Shown piece by piece: positions 22,601 through 33,998 of a stretch of DNA of 64,000 nt; positions within the stretch are counted from its first letter, which is position 1, and each line of letters starts with the position of its first letter. Under the pieces are notes generated by a model. The model was not told the DNA's origin. It ran no database searches and saw only the letters and a list, made by a program, of their open reading frames with translations. The DNA is taken from positions 2,869,001 through 2,933,000 of the forward strand of contig NC_049912.1 of assembly GCF_001411555.2 (NCBI RefSeq), in the 5' to 3' direction. A program made the position numbers and the translations under genes. The DNA comes from Juglans regia. Lineage: Eukaryota > Streptophyta > Magnoliopsida > Fagales > Juglandaceae.

Positions 22601-24767
22601 CAAACTGTAGACCAATTAACCAGGTGGAATTTGAACTCTTCCTCCAATCCACTCTATAAGAAATCCTTTTGTAACTTCTCAATTCGGTTAGCCACCTTTG
22701 TGGGAAGTGGGAACAAAGATAAGAAATAGATGGGTAAGTTAGAAAGAGTGCTTTTAATCAAAGTCAACCTACCATCTTTCGACAAGTAAAGCCTCTTCCA
22801 AGCAGCCAATCTGCACTCCACTCTTTCGACTATATCATTCCAAACTCTTTCAGATTTAAAAGAGGCACTCAACGGTAAACCAAGATACTTCATAGGAAGT
22901 AAAAATATCTTGCATCCCAAGGTAGTAGCAAAAATCTCCACATCGGGGGTGGCCCCCACTGGCACTATTTCCGACTCAACGAGGTTAATACTCAATCCTG
23001 ACACAACCACAAAACAAAGGAGTAGCGCCCTCAAGTCTTGGACTTGACCAAGGTGTGCACCACAAAAAATAAATGTGTCGTTAGCAAATAACAAGTGAGA
23101 AATGTTAAGATCACCATTCCCCACCGAAAAACGAGTAACTCACTATCCACCATCCTCTTAATCATCTTGCTGAGAGCTTCCATGACAAATAAGAAAAGTA
23201 GAGAAGAGAGCGGATCTCCCTGTCTCAAGCCATGAGAGGAGTTGAAGAAACCCACCGGTGAGCCATTTACCAAGATGGAGAAACGAGCTGAAGAGATACA
23301 AAATTCTACCCATTTCTGCCATTTTCTCCCAAAACCACATCTTTCAAGTAAATAAAAAAGGAACTTCCACTACCCGTATATCCTCAGTGACCTATCAAAT
23401 TATTTCTTTCCTACAACCTTTGCTACAACCGATCAGGTGTAATATGACCAATTAAATGCTGCTTGTTGGAAAATCAGAAATGCTTAAAAAGAATACGATA
23501 CCCTTGTCTCATTCTTCGGGGGAGGTTGGTGATATTTAAAACAGTACAAGGTTGCCAGTGAGGTAGCCAAGGAAATTTATGTCGTTTACCCTATGGTTTA
23601 TCAGATAGCTTCCAAGATTTTGAAATTGCCCGTGTTTTCTACTTCCTTCTAGGAATCTGATTAGGACAAATTCTCAGGAGGCATTATCATTTGTAACAAT
23701 TCTGATGCAGGGTGAAAGGGATGACAAAATCATAGCTGTATGTGCTGATGCCCCAGAGTTCCGCCACTACAAGGACATCAAGGAGATTCCTCCACATCGG
23801 CTTGCTGAAATCCGTCGCTTCTTTGAGGACTGTATCCGCTCTCATTTACTATGAAACTTTCTCTTAGACTTTTTTTTTATTATTTTCTATTCTTTCTTTC
23901 GCTCTTTCTTTTTTGTTGGGGGGTGGCGGTTGTGTTACCATGTCAAAGGTTGACATATTTCAAAACTGTAGGCATGCACCCCTTTCATGATTTGTAGGTT
24001 GACATTATTTTTGAACTGTGGTCAACCTGTAATATCCTTCACCTGTAACAAATGATAGACAAAAAGAATGAGAACAAGAAAGTTGATGTGGAAGACTTCC
24101 TGCCAGCTGAGGCCGCCATTGAAGCCATCAAGTACTCGATGTGAGTTTCTGGGGACTTTCCTTTTATATGCAATCAAAATTCGATAATTTCCTTTTTTGA
24201 TTTTCTGTTTATGGATTGCTATTTTTGTGACATTAAAAATTGTAATTCTAAGGGGTGTGATCACCGAACAGTATACCCTTAGAATGACACCCTCTCCGTG
24301 GTGATGGTTCCCAACGGGGGGGTGATGGTTGAGGAATTGTCTAGAGACACGACCTTTTGATTTAGTCAAAAAGTTGTGTCACTCGTTAATGGTTGTGCCC
24401 TTTGCCAACCATTATCTTACCAATAGTTGTGCTCCTTGCCAACCAGTGCCTTTTGCCAACTATTATCTTACCAATGGTTGTGTTACTTGCTAACCAGTGT
24501 CTCATGATCTATAAATAGTGGCCATTTGTGTACAATAGAGGCACTTGATTCCTTTTTGTTCATCACCAACTAGTGGGACAAATACTCTCACGGGAGTGTT
24601 ACCATATTGTCGAAGATTTATTCAATTTTCGTTGTTCTTTGTTCTCCATATCTTTACAAAAATGTAATTCCTGTGGTTTTTGATCCATCATTGTTTCCTC
24701 TCAAATGAATGTTTTCTGTTGCAGGGACCTGTATGCATCTTACATAGTTGAAAGCTTGAGGCAGTAA
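19628..24767 (+). CDS. PPA: Soluble inorganic pyrophosphatase
   Basis: Eight coding exons join in frame to 215 residues: 19628-19760, 20022-20050, 20324-20389, 20839-20946, 21065-21130, 23711-23831, 24059-24140, 24725-24767. The enzyme hydrolyses pyrophosphate to two phosphates and is cytosolic in plants. The family signature DSDPMDV is at residues 101-107, with metal-binding Asp at 101, 103 and 106. [12 protein letters not shown] (59-70) and GERDDK (135-140) are the other active-site blocks. [20 protein letters not shown] and the tail SYIVESLRQ are typical of plant members. The length matches the family and no exon is broken. The ATG at 19628 is the first in frame and gives [16 protein letters not shown]. 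The 2.6-kb intron 5 holds an antisense LINE, intron 7 a solo LTR, and intron 1 a decayed exon-1 copy. Confidence 0.95.
19830..19904 (+). pseudogene. Decayed duplicate of pyrophosphatase exon 1 inside intron 1
   Basis: The ~75 bases here match exon 1 at 19682-19757. Shared pieces include GTGGTTCTC, AATCCTTTCTT, TCGAAGAT and GTTGCTGCTCAT, followed by CCTGGCATGA. Substitutions and indels break the frame, and the intron donor that follows exon 1 is not reproduced. It appears to be a local partial exon duplication, not an alternative exon. Confidence 0.85.
21418..23372 (-). mobile_element. LINE retrotransposon fragment in pyrophosphatase intron 5, antisense
   Basis: Minus-strand frames read in order: [13 protein letters not shown] palm entry, [20 protein letters not shown] (reverse transcriptase), [15 protein letters not shown] (catalytic box), [29 protein letters not shown], then a zf-RVT region with [19 protein letters not shown]. 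The frame is broken at several points. The catalytic FADD box reads FAND, replacing a metal-binding Asp. The 3' end is an A tail (T10 run at 21420-21429 on the plus strand). The 5' end is truncated within the reverse transcriptase. It is closely related to the LINE in the carbonic anhydrase gene. Confidence 0.9.
24241..24658 (+). mobile_element. Solo LTR in pyrophosphatase intron 7
   Basis: The 418-bp unit starts TGTAATTCTAAGG and ends ATCTTTACA, so the termini are TGTAA and TTACA. It is flanked by a perfect 5-bp TSD AAAAT (24236-24240 and 24659-24663). Inside is a promoter-like CTATAAATAG near 24510 and two diverged ~60-bp repeats containing TTGCCAAC and ATTATCTTACCAAT. No coding sequence. 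These are the marks of a solo LTR left by LTR-LTR recombination. Confidence 0.88.
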
Positions 24768-25041
24768 CTAATCTGGGAACTTTGTCCAGTGTCTGTTCCC
24801 CGAAATTGTTTATTGGCTGATGGACATCTTGCTGCATGCCTGTTTACAAATGTTATTTTATCACTTTAAGTACAATGATCTTGGTATCAATGGTACCGAT
24901 GCAGTAACTTATGAAATACTTATAATATTATAAATTTCTCCATATATATTGTCTATTTTCCGTATCAAATAAAGGTTGTGTTGTCAGTCACTTTAAGTAC
25001 AGTAATCTTGGTATCAAGGTGTTGTGAACATAATAAGGTTA
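24768..25041. other. 3' flank of pyrophosphatase
   Basis: Probable 3' UTR. The phrase cactttaagtacaatgatcttggtatcaa occurs twice with one change (from ~24861 and ~24990), a short local duplication. Confidence 0.5.
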
Positions 25042-25486
25042 GAGCATTTTTATTAGGTTTTTTTATAAAATTCTCTATAATTTAACTATAAAAATCACAT
25101 TCACTAAAAGTTTTTTCTAAATTTTATTCATCTTTTAAAAATCTCCTACATCTCATTCTCCATCTCTATCTCTATTTTATTAAATAATATTTCTCTATTA
25201 TTTTTTTATTACTTTTTTTTCTCACTTCCATTTACAATTTTAACTACTAACTCTTTTGTCTTATTATCTTCTTTTCAAATATCATATTCTACTAAATACT
25301 TATACGATTTTGACTACCGGATACATTGTTATTTTTCAAACCGAAATTCCTATTATAAAAATAGTAATTTTTTTTAATATGTGCATTTTCTAACGTGATA
25401 ATATTTTTTAATATCTACTCTTTATTAGTTTCTCTAATAGTAATACCTAGCCACGTATTGGTGATAAAAAATTTTGTCATTTCTAT

Positions 25487-26089
25487 TAGGGCTGTACAAG
25501 AACCGGTTGGACCGATCGTCTCCAACGTGGATTGGCCGCCAGATTCAGGAATTGGTCGAAACTGTTGAAGAATCGGTCGGTGAGTGAGAGGATTTGAGGA
25601 AAAACTAACATCGACGGTTCAGCGCTGGTTTGAACCCCTAAGAAATTGCTGAACTGGCCGATCCTTTCTTTGTATAAAACGGCGTCGTTTCACTTAAATG
25701 AGTGAAACAACGTTGTTTTTAAAAGTGGAAGTTTAAAAAAAAACATATAGAACTGCAACGTTTATCTTTAAACCAAACTGCGCCGTTTTGAATTAGGTTT
25801 CATTAACCCCTCATCTTCTTCTTCTTCTTCCTCCCGCGTCTTCTCCTTCCTCTGCAACCTTAAACCCTAAGCTTCTACTCTCACTTGACAAAGGACGCAG
25901 CATCCCTCCTCATTCACAGAGACGCCGACAACAGACCGAAGAATTGAACCGCGCCACGTCGAGACCGATAATAGCAATTTCTCTCCCCAATCGAGCGGTT
26001 TCGATCGGTGCTAAGCTATCATGGCAGACGTTGGTGGGGTCTCGGTTTTGCGTCAAAATCGATGCCGAAACCATTGGTGTACACCCCTA
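25487..26089. mobile_element. Non-autonomous hAT-like element (603 bp)
   Basis: The ends are TAGGGCTGTACA and, reverse-complemented, TAGGGGTGTACA. The flanks are ATTTCTAT (25479-25486) and ATTTCTGT (26090-26097), an 8-bp TSD with one mismatch, the size made by hAT transposases. The interior is non-coding and contains aaccggtt-type motifs and a TTC-rich tract. It sits upstream of the Harbinger transposase. Confidence 0.75.
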
Positions 26090-26334
26090 ATTTCTGTAAC
26101 GATAACATTTTTTCTCATTTCTTTAACAGTAAGATTTTGAGAACTTTTTCAAACGGTAACATTTTGAACTCTTACCTCCAACGGTAACATTTTTTGTCCT
26201 ATATGTAACGGTAACTTTTTTCATTTATAAATATGCATTCTGCTTTCTTTCACATTCTCACTATCTCAAGTCTCATTTGATCTAAAGAACCGAAATTCAA
26301 TAGTCTCCCCTGATCTCCCACTTCCTTCATCAAA

Positions 26335-27983
26335 TGGCTCGTATCTTCTTTCTCAAATTGCTCATATATTTATCATCTGAAGATGAGTTGGATGTTGTTC
26401 TTAATGACAAGGCCGATGGACAATCATCGAGACATCATGGCAATCGCCAACGCCATAAGTTTATTCGGTGTGATCATATTTAAGGGCACGAGCGTCTATT
26501 TCATGATTATTTTGTAGAAAATCCAATATATCACTCGAATCTATTTCAAATGAAATTTCGGATGAGCCATCCCCTATTTCTTTGTATTCTAAATGAGGTA
26601 GAATCTTACAAGTTGTATTTCATCCAGAGAAGAGATAATGCCGAACGACTCGATTTATCTTCTATGCAAAAGATAATCGCAACATTTAGAATGCTGGCAT
26701 ATGGGGTTACTGGAGATTTTATGGATGAATACATATGTATTGGTGAAAGCACTGCAATGGAGATCCTTAAAAAATTCTCTAAGACAATAGTAAGTGTTTG
26801 TTTAGATGAATATTTGCGATCTCTAAATGCCAATAATATTGCTTGATTGCTTGCGGTTGATGAACAACGAAGATTTCCAGGAATGCTGGAAAGCATTGAC
26901 TGCATGCATTGGAAGTGGAAAAATTGTCCCGCAGCCTGAAAATGTATGTACTCTGGCCATATTCGTGAACCAATTATTATTTTAGAAGTAGTTGCTTCAT
27001 ATGATCTCTGTATATGACATGCATTTTTTGGTATGTCTGGTTCACATAACAACATTAATGTGCTAGAGAGATCTTCTATTTTCACGGAACTTGCCCAAGG
27101 GCGTGCTCCTCCAATCAATTACACAATCAATGACAACCACTACCAGATGGGGTATTACCTTGCGGATCATATTTATCCCAAGTGGCAAACTTTTGTGAAG
27201 ACAATTCCATCACTACAAGTGAATAAGAATAAAAGTTTTGTAAAAGCACAAAAATCAGCAAGAAAATATGTCAAGCGTGCATTCAGGGTACTTCAACCAA
27301 TGTTTTGAATACCATACCGGATGTCGTACCGATTAAGACATTGGAATGAAATATTTCGGTACCGACATCATTTCGGGATAGTCGATATATGAATAAATTA
27401 TATATATTATATTCCTAAATAATAGTCTATATATGAATAAATTATATATAAATACATATATATAAATTATAAATAGTCTAGTTTGAATTGGAGGTCAAAA
27501 AATAAACTTGTAGTTTGAAAAAAAAAATTAAAGACAGAAATATTAGCTGGTACAGGCTGAAATATAGGCCGATATGGCCGGTATTTGGGCCAGTATGAAA
27601 CATATATGATATCTATACCGGCCCAGTAGCCGGTACGACAAATACCAACCGGTACGGTACGAGATTAAAAGCAATGACTTCAACAACGATTTGCAATCAT
27701 TCGTGGACCTTCCCGAATGTTCAAAGTCAATGAACTAACAAATATAATGAAGGCATATGTTATTCTACGTAATATGATCATTGAAAACGAGCCTGATGAT
27801 GGTGAGAGTCTAAACATTGAGTATGATCAACTTGATAATGAAGTCCCGGAACTATCGCGCAATCATACAATTGAGCTTACAGACTTCATACAGTGTCATC
27901 ATCATATTAGAGACAGCTTGGCACATCATCAGCTCCAAGCATATCTAATTGAAAATCAATGGCTATTATATTCCAAACAGTAG
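26335..27983 (+). pseudogene. PIF/Harbinger (HARBI1-like) transposase pseudogene
   Basis: Conceptual pieces run colinearly with plant PIF-type DDE transposases: MARIFFLKLL near the start, MRMSHPLF-like KFRMSHPLFL, STAMEILKKF, GMLESIDCMHWKWKNCP, GMSGSHNNINVLERSSIF, INYTINDNHYQMGYYLADHI and YVKRAFRVLQ. After the hAT insertion it resumes with QQRFAIIRGPSRMF. In-frame stops occur near 26480, 26937 and 27016. By comparison with the family motifs HNDINVL and ERAFGVL, the second catalytic Asp is Asn and the Glu is Lys, so the DDE triad is lost. It is non-functional. Confidence 0.85.
27298..27676. mobile_element. hAT-like MITE inserted in the transposase gene
   Basis: A perfect 8-bp TSD, ACTTCAAC, lies at 27290-27297 and 27677-27684. 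The terminal inverted repeats match at 16 of 22 positions (CAATGTTTTGAATACCATAC; CATTGCTTTTAATCTCGTAC). The 379-bp interior is rich in GGTACCG-like words and encodes nothing. Dropping the unit and one TSD copy reconnects the transposase reading frame, confirming the insertion point. Confidence 0.9.
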
Positions 27984-28378
27984 ACATGTCGCATAATTGA
28001 TTGATATTTCCTTCATGTTATAGTGACTATATTTGAGTTAATCAAATTTCAATTCGTATTTTCTTATTATTAGTATAAACCATATTTAAGTTAATTAAAT
28101 TTCCTTTCGTATTTCCTTCATGTTAATAATGACTATATTCGAGGTAATATGTAATAGTTTATGAAATTTTAATGGCCAATTTTCTTATTTCAAAAATCAA
28201 TTTACACAATCCAAATAAAAATTAAACTGTCTTAATATCAATAATATTGTCATCCATCATTGTCGAAAATAGAAAATAAAGAAATAAAGTTTTTTACAGA
28301 AAAAGTTAATCAATCCAAATGTGCTGTAGCATTGCGTCTCATCATGATTTTCCTTTGCAGTTCCTGAAAATATAACTG

Positions 28379-29480
28379 TTACAATCCTAGCATGGCCCTC
28401 ACGTCCATCATCATAATGCGCTGATCCGCTTTCTTCTTGGCGAGCTCTAGTTTCTCTACCTCCAACCTTAGTCTTTCGTCCTCTTGACGGATTTTATTTA
28501 ACTCTTTTTCCTTGTCATTTTCTATCTTCTCGGTGTGCAACCTCAGTCTTTCATCCTTGAAACGGATGAAATTTAACTCTATTTCCTTATCATACTCCAT
28601 CTTTTCAGCCTTAAGACGAAAATACTCTTTCTCCTGAGCACGTGACTCCTCCAAAATCGTATACTTCAGCTTGCTAAGTACAACAATCTCCTGTGCTGAC
28701 ATGCCTTGGGCATTTCATTTTCCTTTCTTAGCTTTCCTTCCCATTGGTTAGTCTAATTCGATCACGTCATTACCTATCACATTATCTGCCTCGAGATAAA
28801 AAAACTAAATCCACCGTAGAGCCTGAACATCAAGTCGGGGTCGGGGACGAGGACATCGTTTTCCTTCGCTTTGGATCCTCCTTTGTGGGACACCAAATCC
28901 ATTTAGGTTGGTCATGCAACAAGTGCCAACAATGCTTGAACTGGAAGGCGCATTTCTCTATCAATTGGTACATAACCATGGCCTTGTCAAACTTGAATGT
29001 AAATAAAAAATTTTATGTTAAACCAATGTATAAAAAAATTAATTATTCGTAAAACAAGTAAGAGTTCGATCATGCCACTTTGATTTAACCATTCAACCTG
29101 GGCTAGTTTCGCACAAATTTTGTTTGTCACATTTTGAATAACCGACCACCGATGTATTAAATACTTTATGGTCCGGTCATTTGTGGTTTCTTTAAATTGC
29201 TCGAAGTATTCAAAATTTTTTTCCCAAAGTTGTGAGTGTTTTTAGTCTGTTCCCTGGATGGCATCAGGACTACAATTAAGTCATGCGGAGACAAGTAACT
29301 TGTCTTCTTCGGAGGTGAAGTTTGCACTCCTGACTGATTTCCTAACGCTGATAAGATTGTTATGGGATAGGGGTGGAGAGTTATCAACAGTCATAGGAGA
29401 GTTTGTAATTTGCCCACCATAAGTGGGGTCTAGTTGAAGATCTTCACGTAGGAGGTTTGGTGAAATACATATGTCTAAGG
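28379..29480 (-). pseudogene. Harbinger ORF1: Myb/trihelix-like accessory protein, degraded
   Basis: Minus-strand frames give, in order, a Myb/SANT-like stretch (FTSEEDKLLVSAWL, SPDAIQGTDQKHSQLWEK), HRWSVIQNVTNKICAKLAQV, FKHCWHLLHDQPKW, then a coiled coil ending RIMMMDVRAMLGL. This is the layout of plant PIF/Harbinger ORF1 proteins and the NAM-associated C-terminal domain family. Only the last 107 residues remain in one frame (28702-28379); upstream there are stops and frameshifts. ORF1 normally helps the transposase bind the element ends. Confidence 0.75.
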
Positions 29481-31193
29481 TCTTGTCAATCTATCTCTAA
29501 AAATGCATTGAAATGTTAAACACGTAACTATAAAGTTTGAGGTTTTTCCATTGCCAGCTCAGGAACCGAATGATAACATCTATGAAATTTGGCCACCCTC
29601 TCATGGCTGCAACAACCGGTTGACACTACTTGTTAGCCGTCCGAGTTACCTAGCCATTGAGGAAATGATCATAAATTTCCTGTATCCCCACCAGACTTTG
29701 TCATCATTACAACCGAGGGGGTTTAATTTACACATTACTTCTCTATCACAACATAACACAAAGCAATGATACAGCAAAAAACAATGTAACAAAACTGATC
29801 AATTCACATATTCACACAAAACAACCACCAAACAGCATGCAAATCACAATAATGCTAAATAAGAGCATTATCATCCAGTGCATTTATATCGAATATATAA
29901 ATAAACGGGGCTCAGAATTGTGGAAATATTGACAGCATGCTTAAGCAAGGAGCCATTTACATCGAATGGCTGCAAAACCCCACTCGAACGTCCATTGCCT
30001 TTTCTGGAAAGTACCACAAACTGTAATATGGCAATCCAGATGAGAATTCCCCTGCCATATCAATGGAGCCCTATTAACACTTGTGAATTAACCCGCACTA
30101 TAACACCATCATCATAGCCTAATAACAACCCCTCCATCGAGAGATACAAAACACTGCAAAGGACCTAACAACATAGAACCAATTACCCATGGAAAGAGCA
30201 ATGAAACTGAATTGGTTTAAGGAATTGATTATGCATTTTTTGGATATAAAAAAAAGCAATGCAAGCAATAAATTCACCCAACACAGCCAAAAATATACGG
30301 ACAAACTTAATGAATGGATAACCACAAACAATGATTCGCCCATTCCATAACCACAAACTCCATCAAATTCTCCTCAAGAAAAACAATTGGACAACAATGA
30401 GAGAAACAGATTAAAAAAAAAAATCCTTGTGAAATTGCTCATCACTTTCTCGACAGCCAAACAATCAACACAACCAAAAACCCAACGCAGATCATCCTAA
30501 AAAATCCACAATCTCAAGCCTAAATGAATGGATCGATAAAAAAAAAATGATTGGACAACAATGAGAGAAACATAGTAATTAAAAAAAATAGTTTCAAAGT
30601 ATCATCACTTTCTCGGCTGCCAAACAAACCAAAAAAATATAGACAAATAAATGGCAATGCAAGCAAAAATGAGAAGCGGTTTCCTCAAACAAAACCCAAA
30701 ATCAAAATTCTAAACGAGAGTGACAAAAAAAATATGAAGTTGGTAAAAGTATCTCAACTTTCTTAGAAACCAAACAGCAAAGAAATTGCCGACGTAGAGA
30801 GAGTTGTAGGCTCTCCATCGCATACTTATACCTTGATCATGGCGTCGAGAGGAAGAAAAAGAGGAAGAGAGAAACAGAGAATGAGAGAGATAGGAAAAGA
30901 AAAATACAAGAAAATGAGGGAAGAGAGAAACGGTAACGATTTTGAAGAAACTGAAATTAAACTTACAAATATTGTTGATAGAGAGGGGCTGCAATCGTTG
31001 GTATTGCGAGGGAGGGGCCAACCAAGAGAGAAGAAGATGCAGGACGAAGGCTAAACCATATGCGATGGGATGTACACCGTAAACCCTAACCGGAAAATGG
31101 AGATTGGGATGGGGAGGGGTTTTTCTTCAAAACTCTAAATTTTTTCCTAAATTATAGGGATAGAGGAGATATGGGAACCCAATGGGAATCCTT
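29481..31193. other. Non-coding right part of the Harbinger element
   Basis: About 1.7 kb without a recognisable gene. Two ~30-bp near-copies (ggacaacaatgagagaaac) lie near 30390 and 30553. It probably holds the ORF1 promoter or leader and subterminal sequence. Short frames here look like chance. Confidence 0.4.
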
Positions 31194-31673
31194 TTATCTC
31201 TTTCCAATATGACAAAACTTCCCTATAATCTAATTTGTCTTTGCAGCTTTGCATAACTTAAACAAAATCTTCATTTCATTAAAGAGAACATAATAATATA
31301 TAGATATATGTACTATGTCCAATCAAATCCGAAACTTTGAGAAACACATATGAAATAAATCCCATCTAAAGTGTTTAAATCCATTTTGTATTAAACAGTG
31401 ATCAAAGCAAAATAGTTTTAATAGGATCAAAGTTCATTTGAGAATTATAAGAAACTGAAGGAAGAATTTTCATATACAATAGACCAATTATTTTTTCTTT
31501 TCTTTTCTTTTTTGCATAATTTAAAAAATAAATAGATTGTATCTTAAACTTTTGAAGATAAATTGTAATTTTGATGTGGCCAGACTTTTTTTTTAATTAT
31601 ATATACATCTAATTTATATATATGAATAATTTTATTCAAAAAAATCAAAACTAAAAGGGGTCATGGCTTGGGT

Positions 31674-31872
31674 CTGTTTGGATAGTGAAATGTTTCATAT
31701 CATCTAATCTCATTATTACAATTTTTCTAAATTTTCATAATAAATATAATAAACAATTCAAATTTTCAAAACAATAATAATATTAAAAAATAATATTCTA
31801 ATAATATTTTATTCAACTTTCAATTTTTATCTAAAACTATCTCATCTTATCACATTATCCAAACCGCACATT
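31674..31872. mobile_element. Tourist-like MITE, family M copy
   Basis: Inverted ends GTCTGTTTGGATAGTGAAAT and, reverse-complemented, TGCGGTTTGGATAATGTGAT bracket the family M body (ataataaatataataaacaa, aataatattaaaaaataata). Non-coding. Confidence 0.7.
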
Positions 31873-33112
31873 TGTTGCTCTAGCTAGTGCTATACATGAT
31901 GTTGTTAATGGATTAGAGTTCGAAGGAGGAAATGGGGAAATCCGTCTTGGGCCTCTTGGCCTTAATGCCTCGAGCCTTGGAAGTGGTAGTGTCGTAGTCA
32001 CACATGACATTCAGGCTGTGTTTGACTTTTGAGACCATTTCTGACTGTTTTACTATTATTTATAAGAGAAAATCTTCATACCGACCCATCTAATAAGCTC
32101 CAAACAACAACCTTCCAATGGGTGAATGACAACTAGACTTCCCATTTTAGTTCTCATGTGCCTGTAGACTAGAAGAAACCCCACGGAACCCACCCCTCTC
32201 CCCCATCTCCCATCCTCTCGCATGAAACCCACCTTCGTCCTAGACTAGACCAGATGAAGCCATCGCCGCCGAATATTTATTTAAGTAGTGACACTTAGAG
32301 GACGGGATGACGACGACGTAACCCTCCAATTTTGGATATGGGACAAGGCCTTCAATGGCCTCCAATTCCAAATGGACGTCTTTTCTTTTCATGAGGGATC
32401 CTCCTCATCTGATATAAACTTCAACTGGGGATCTGGTAAGTGGGTTTTTCTAGAAGACTTGGACCGAGTGTCGGCTCTAGAAATCAAACTCCTAGATGGG
32501 TTTTTTCCCAGGAATAAGGCTTTTCTTATATTTTCAATCTCATTCAGTAGCTTTCGATTACCTAAATCATCACCAACCTTCTTCCCAACTTCAACTTTTA
32601 ACAACATCATCTTTTGCCCTGAAAATTCAACAAAAAAAAAAAAAAAGACTAAAAAAAAATCTAAATTCAAGAAAAAATCAAATTTCCAAATCTTGACAAT
32701 TCGAACGTATTAGGTAAGTCTCCGTTGGACTTGAATGCAAATTACTTCAATATTTTACAAGTCTATTGAACTTAGCATCAATTACCGGACAGAGATAGAT
32801 GGGAACAAAACTCTCCAATGAAGAAGAATTCTCCAAAACCCTAAGAATACCCAATTGAAATCATAGCTTCTCCATCTGAAAAATTCAAGCCTTGAACATT
32901 AAGAAATACATGAGTGGAATCCAAAAGAAAACTCAAATACACATAAAAGAAGGAAAAATGAAATAAAGCAGAAAAAATCTTGATATTGCAGAAAGATTTA
33001 CAATTTATGAGGCGCGTTTGTCTCTCTTTCCCGCACCCCCGGAAATCTCTCTTTCTCGGCCTGGGAATTGCCGCTACAATTTGTGGTTGGCGGAACATGT
33101 GGCAAAGAAACA
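31873..33112. other. Unassigned region
   Basis: Base composition is more even between 31.9 and 32.5 kb. The longest frame (32288-32713, +) has no recognisable domain and ends in a lysine run from an A-rich tract. I do not recognise a gene. It may be the flank of a degraded retroelement. Confidence 0.35.
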
Positions 33113-33117
33113 TGTAA

Positions 33118-33462
33118 CGCCCCGGTCCTGTAGGGATCGAAGAGTTACTCCCTACAACTCAAAACTCACAATTCATCAATAAATTTATAGACTCCAAAAT
33201 ATAACGTCATCAGAATACTACAAAGTCTCTTAATAAAATCCGCCACTTCTCAGAAATCTTTTATGAGTAATCCACTATGCTTAAAGAATCCGCCCCGGTC
33301 CTGCAGGGATCGAAGAGTTACTCCCTACAACTCAAAACTCACAATTCATCAATAAATTTATAGACTCCAAAATATAACGTCATCAGAATACTACAAAGTC
33401 TCTTAATGAAATCCGCCACTTCTCAGAAATTTTCTATGAGTAATCTACTATGCTTAAATAAT
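33118..33462. repeat. Two-copy 173-bp tandem duplication
   Basis: Units 33118-33290 and 33291-33462 are almost identical, sharing gatcgaagagttactcccta and cataacgtcatcag-type runs. They differ at scattered bases such as cctgtaggg versus cctgcaggg. The unit abuts the LTR-like terminus. Confidence 0.9.
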
Positions 33463-33905
33463 CATCTCACTGATACTCCATAATCCTGATCCTTAGCTGG
33501 TCTATTCAAAAATCATCTGAAAAATGAATGGAGATAAGGGGTGAGTTATCAACAACTCAGTAAGCAGAGGACATATACTAGTATGTAAACATGAGCATTT
33601 TCACAGAGTTCAGAATGCAGAAACAAAACATTTCAGTATCAATATGCAAATCTCAAAAAATACAAATTATCAGAAAATCAGAGCGACTTCTCAAATATTT
33701 CATATTCAGAAACCAATTTTTTTTATTCAAAGACTCCTTTGGCACAACATGACTGAACATATTCGTCTTATCATATCATATCAGAACATCATAACAGAAC
33801 AGAGATCATGTTTAACCCCCGTGGTAGGGTTGTGCATCCTGCGGAAAGTCAAGCAGAACATAAATCACCATGTTACCAAAGCGATTGCACTCAGAACAAA
33901 AAAAC

Positions 33906-33998
33906 CACTATTATCTCCCGTGACAGGACCAGAGGTCACTATTGTATCCCGTGATAGGACCAGAGGTCACTATTATATCCCGTGACAGGGCCACATAT
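33906..33998. repeat. Three tandem 31-bp units
   Basis: Units starting at 33906, 33937 and 33968 each read CACTATTATATCCCGTGACA-like, followed by GGACCAGAGGT (the last is partial and diverges). A clean period of 31 bases. Confidence 0.85.

Larger units (their letters stand above)
25042..31193. mobile_element. Decayed PIF/Harbinger transposon, two convergent genes
   Basis: The segment is flanked by TTA (25039-25041 and 31194-31196). It has weakly conserved inverted ends (GAGCATTTTTATTAGG, and AAGGATTCCCATTGGG reverse-complemented). CTATAATTTA appears further in on both arms. It encloses a DDE_Tnp_4-type transposase pseudogene on the plus strand and a Myb/trihelix-like accessory gene on the minus strand, the gene pair expected for PIF/Harbinger. 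Two hAT-like insertions lie inside. The content is firm; the exact ends are tentative. Confidence 0.55.

Noticed and set aside
26606..27118. 170-residue minus-strand frame
   Set aside because: It is the antisense of the Harbinger transposase pseudogene; the sense strand gives the family motifs.
30710..31021. 103-residue minus-strand frame rich in Phe and Ser
   Set aside because: Low-complexity translation inside the non-coding end of the Harbinger element.
32288..32713. 141-residue plus-strand frame
   Set aside because: No recognisable domain, ends in a lysine run from an A-rich tract, and lies in retroelement debris with no splice or promoter context.
33906..33998. CRISPR-like direct repeats
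   Set aside because: Three contiguous 31-bp units with no spacers, within an LTR in a plant genome; a simple tandem repeat.
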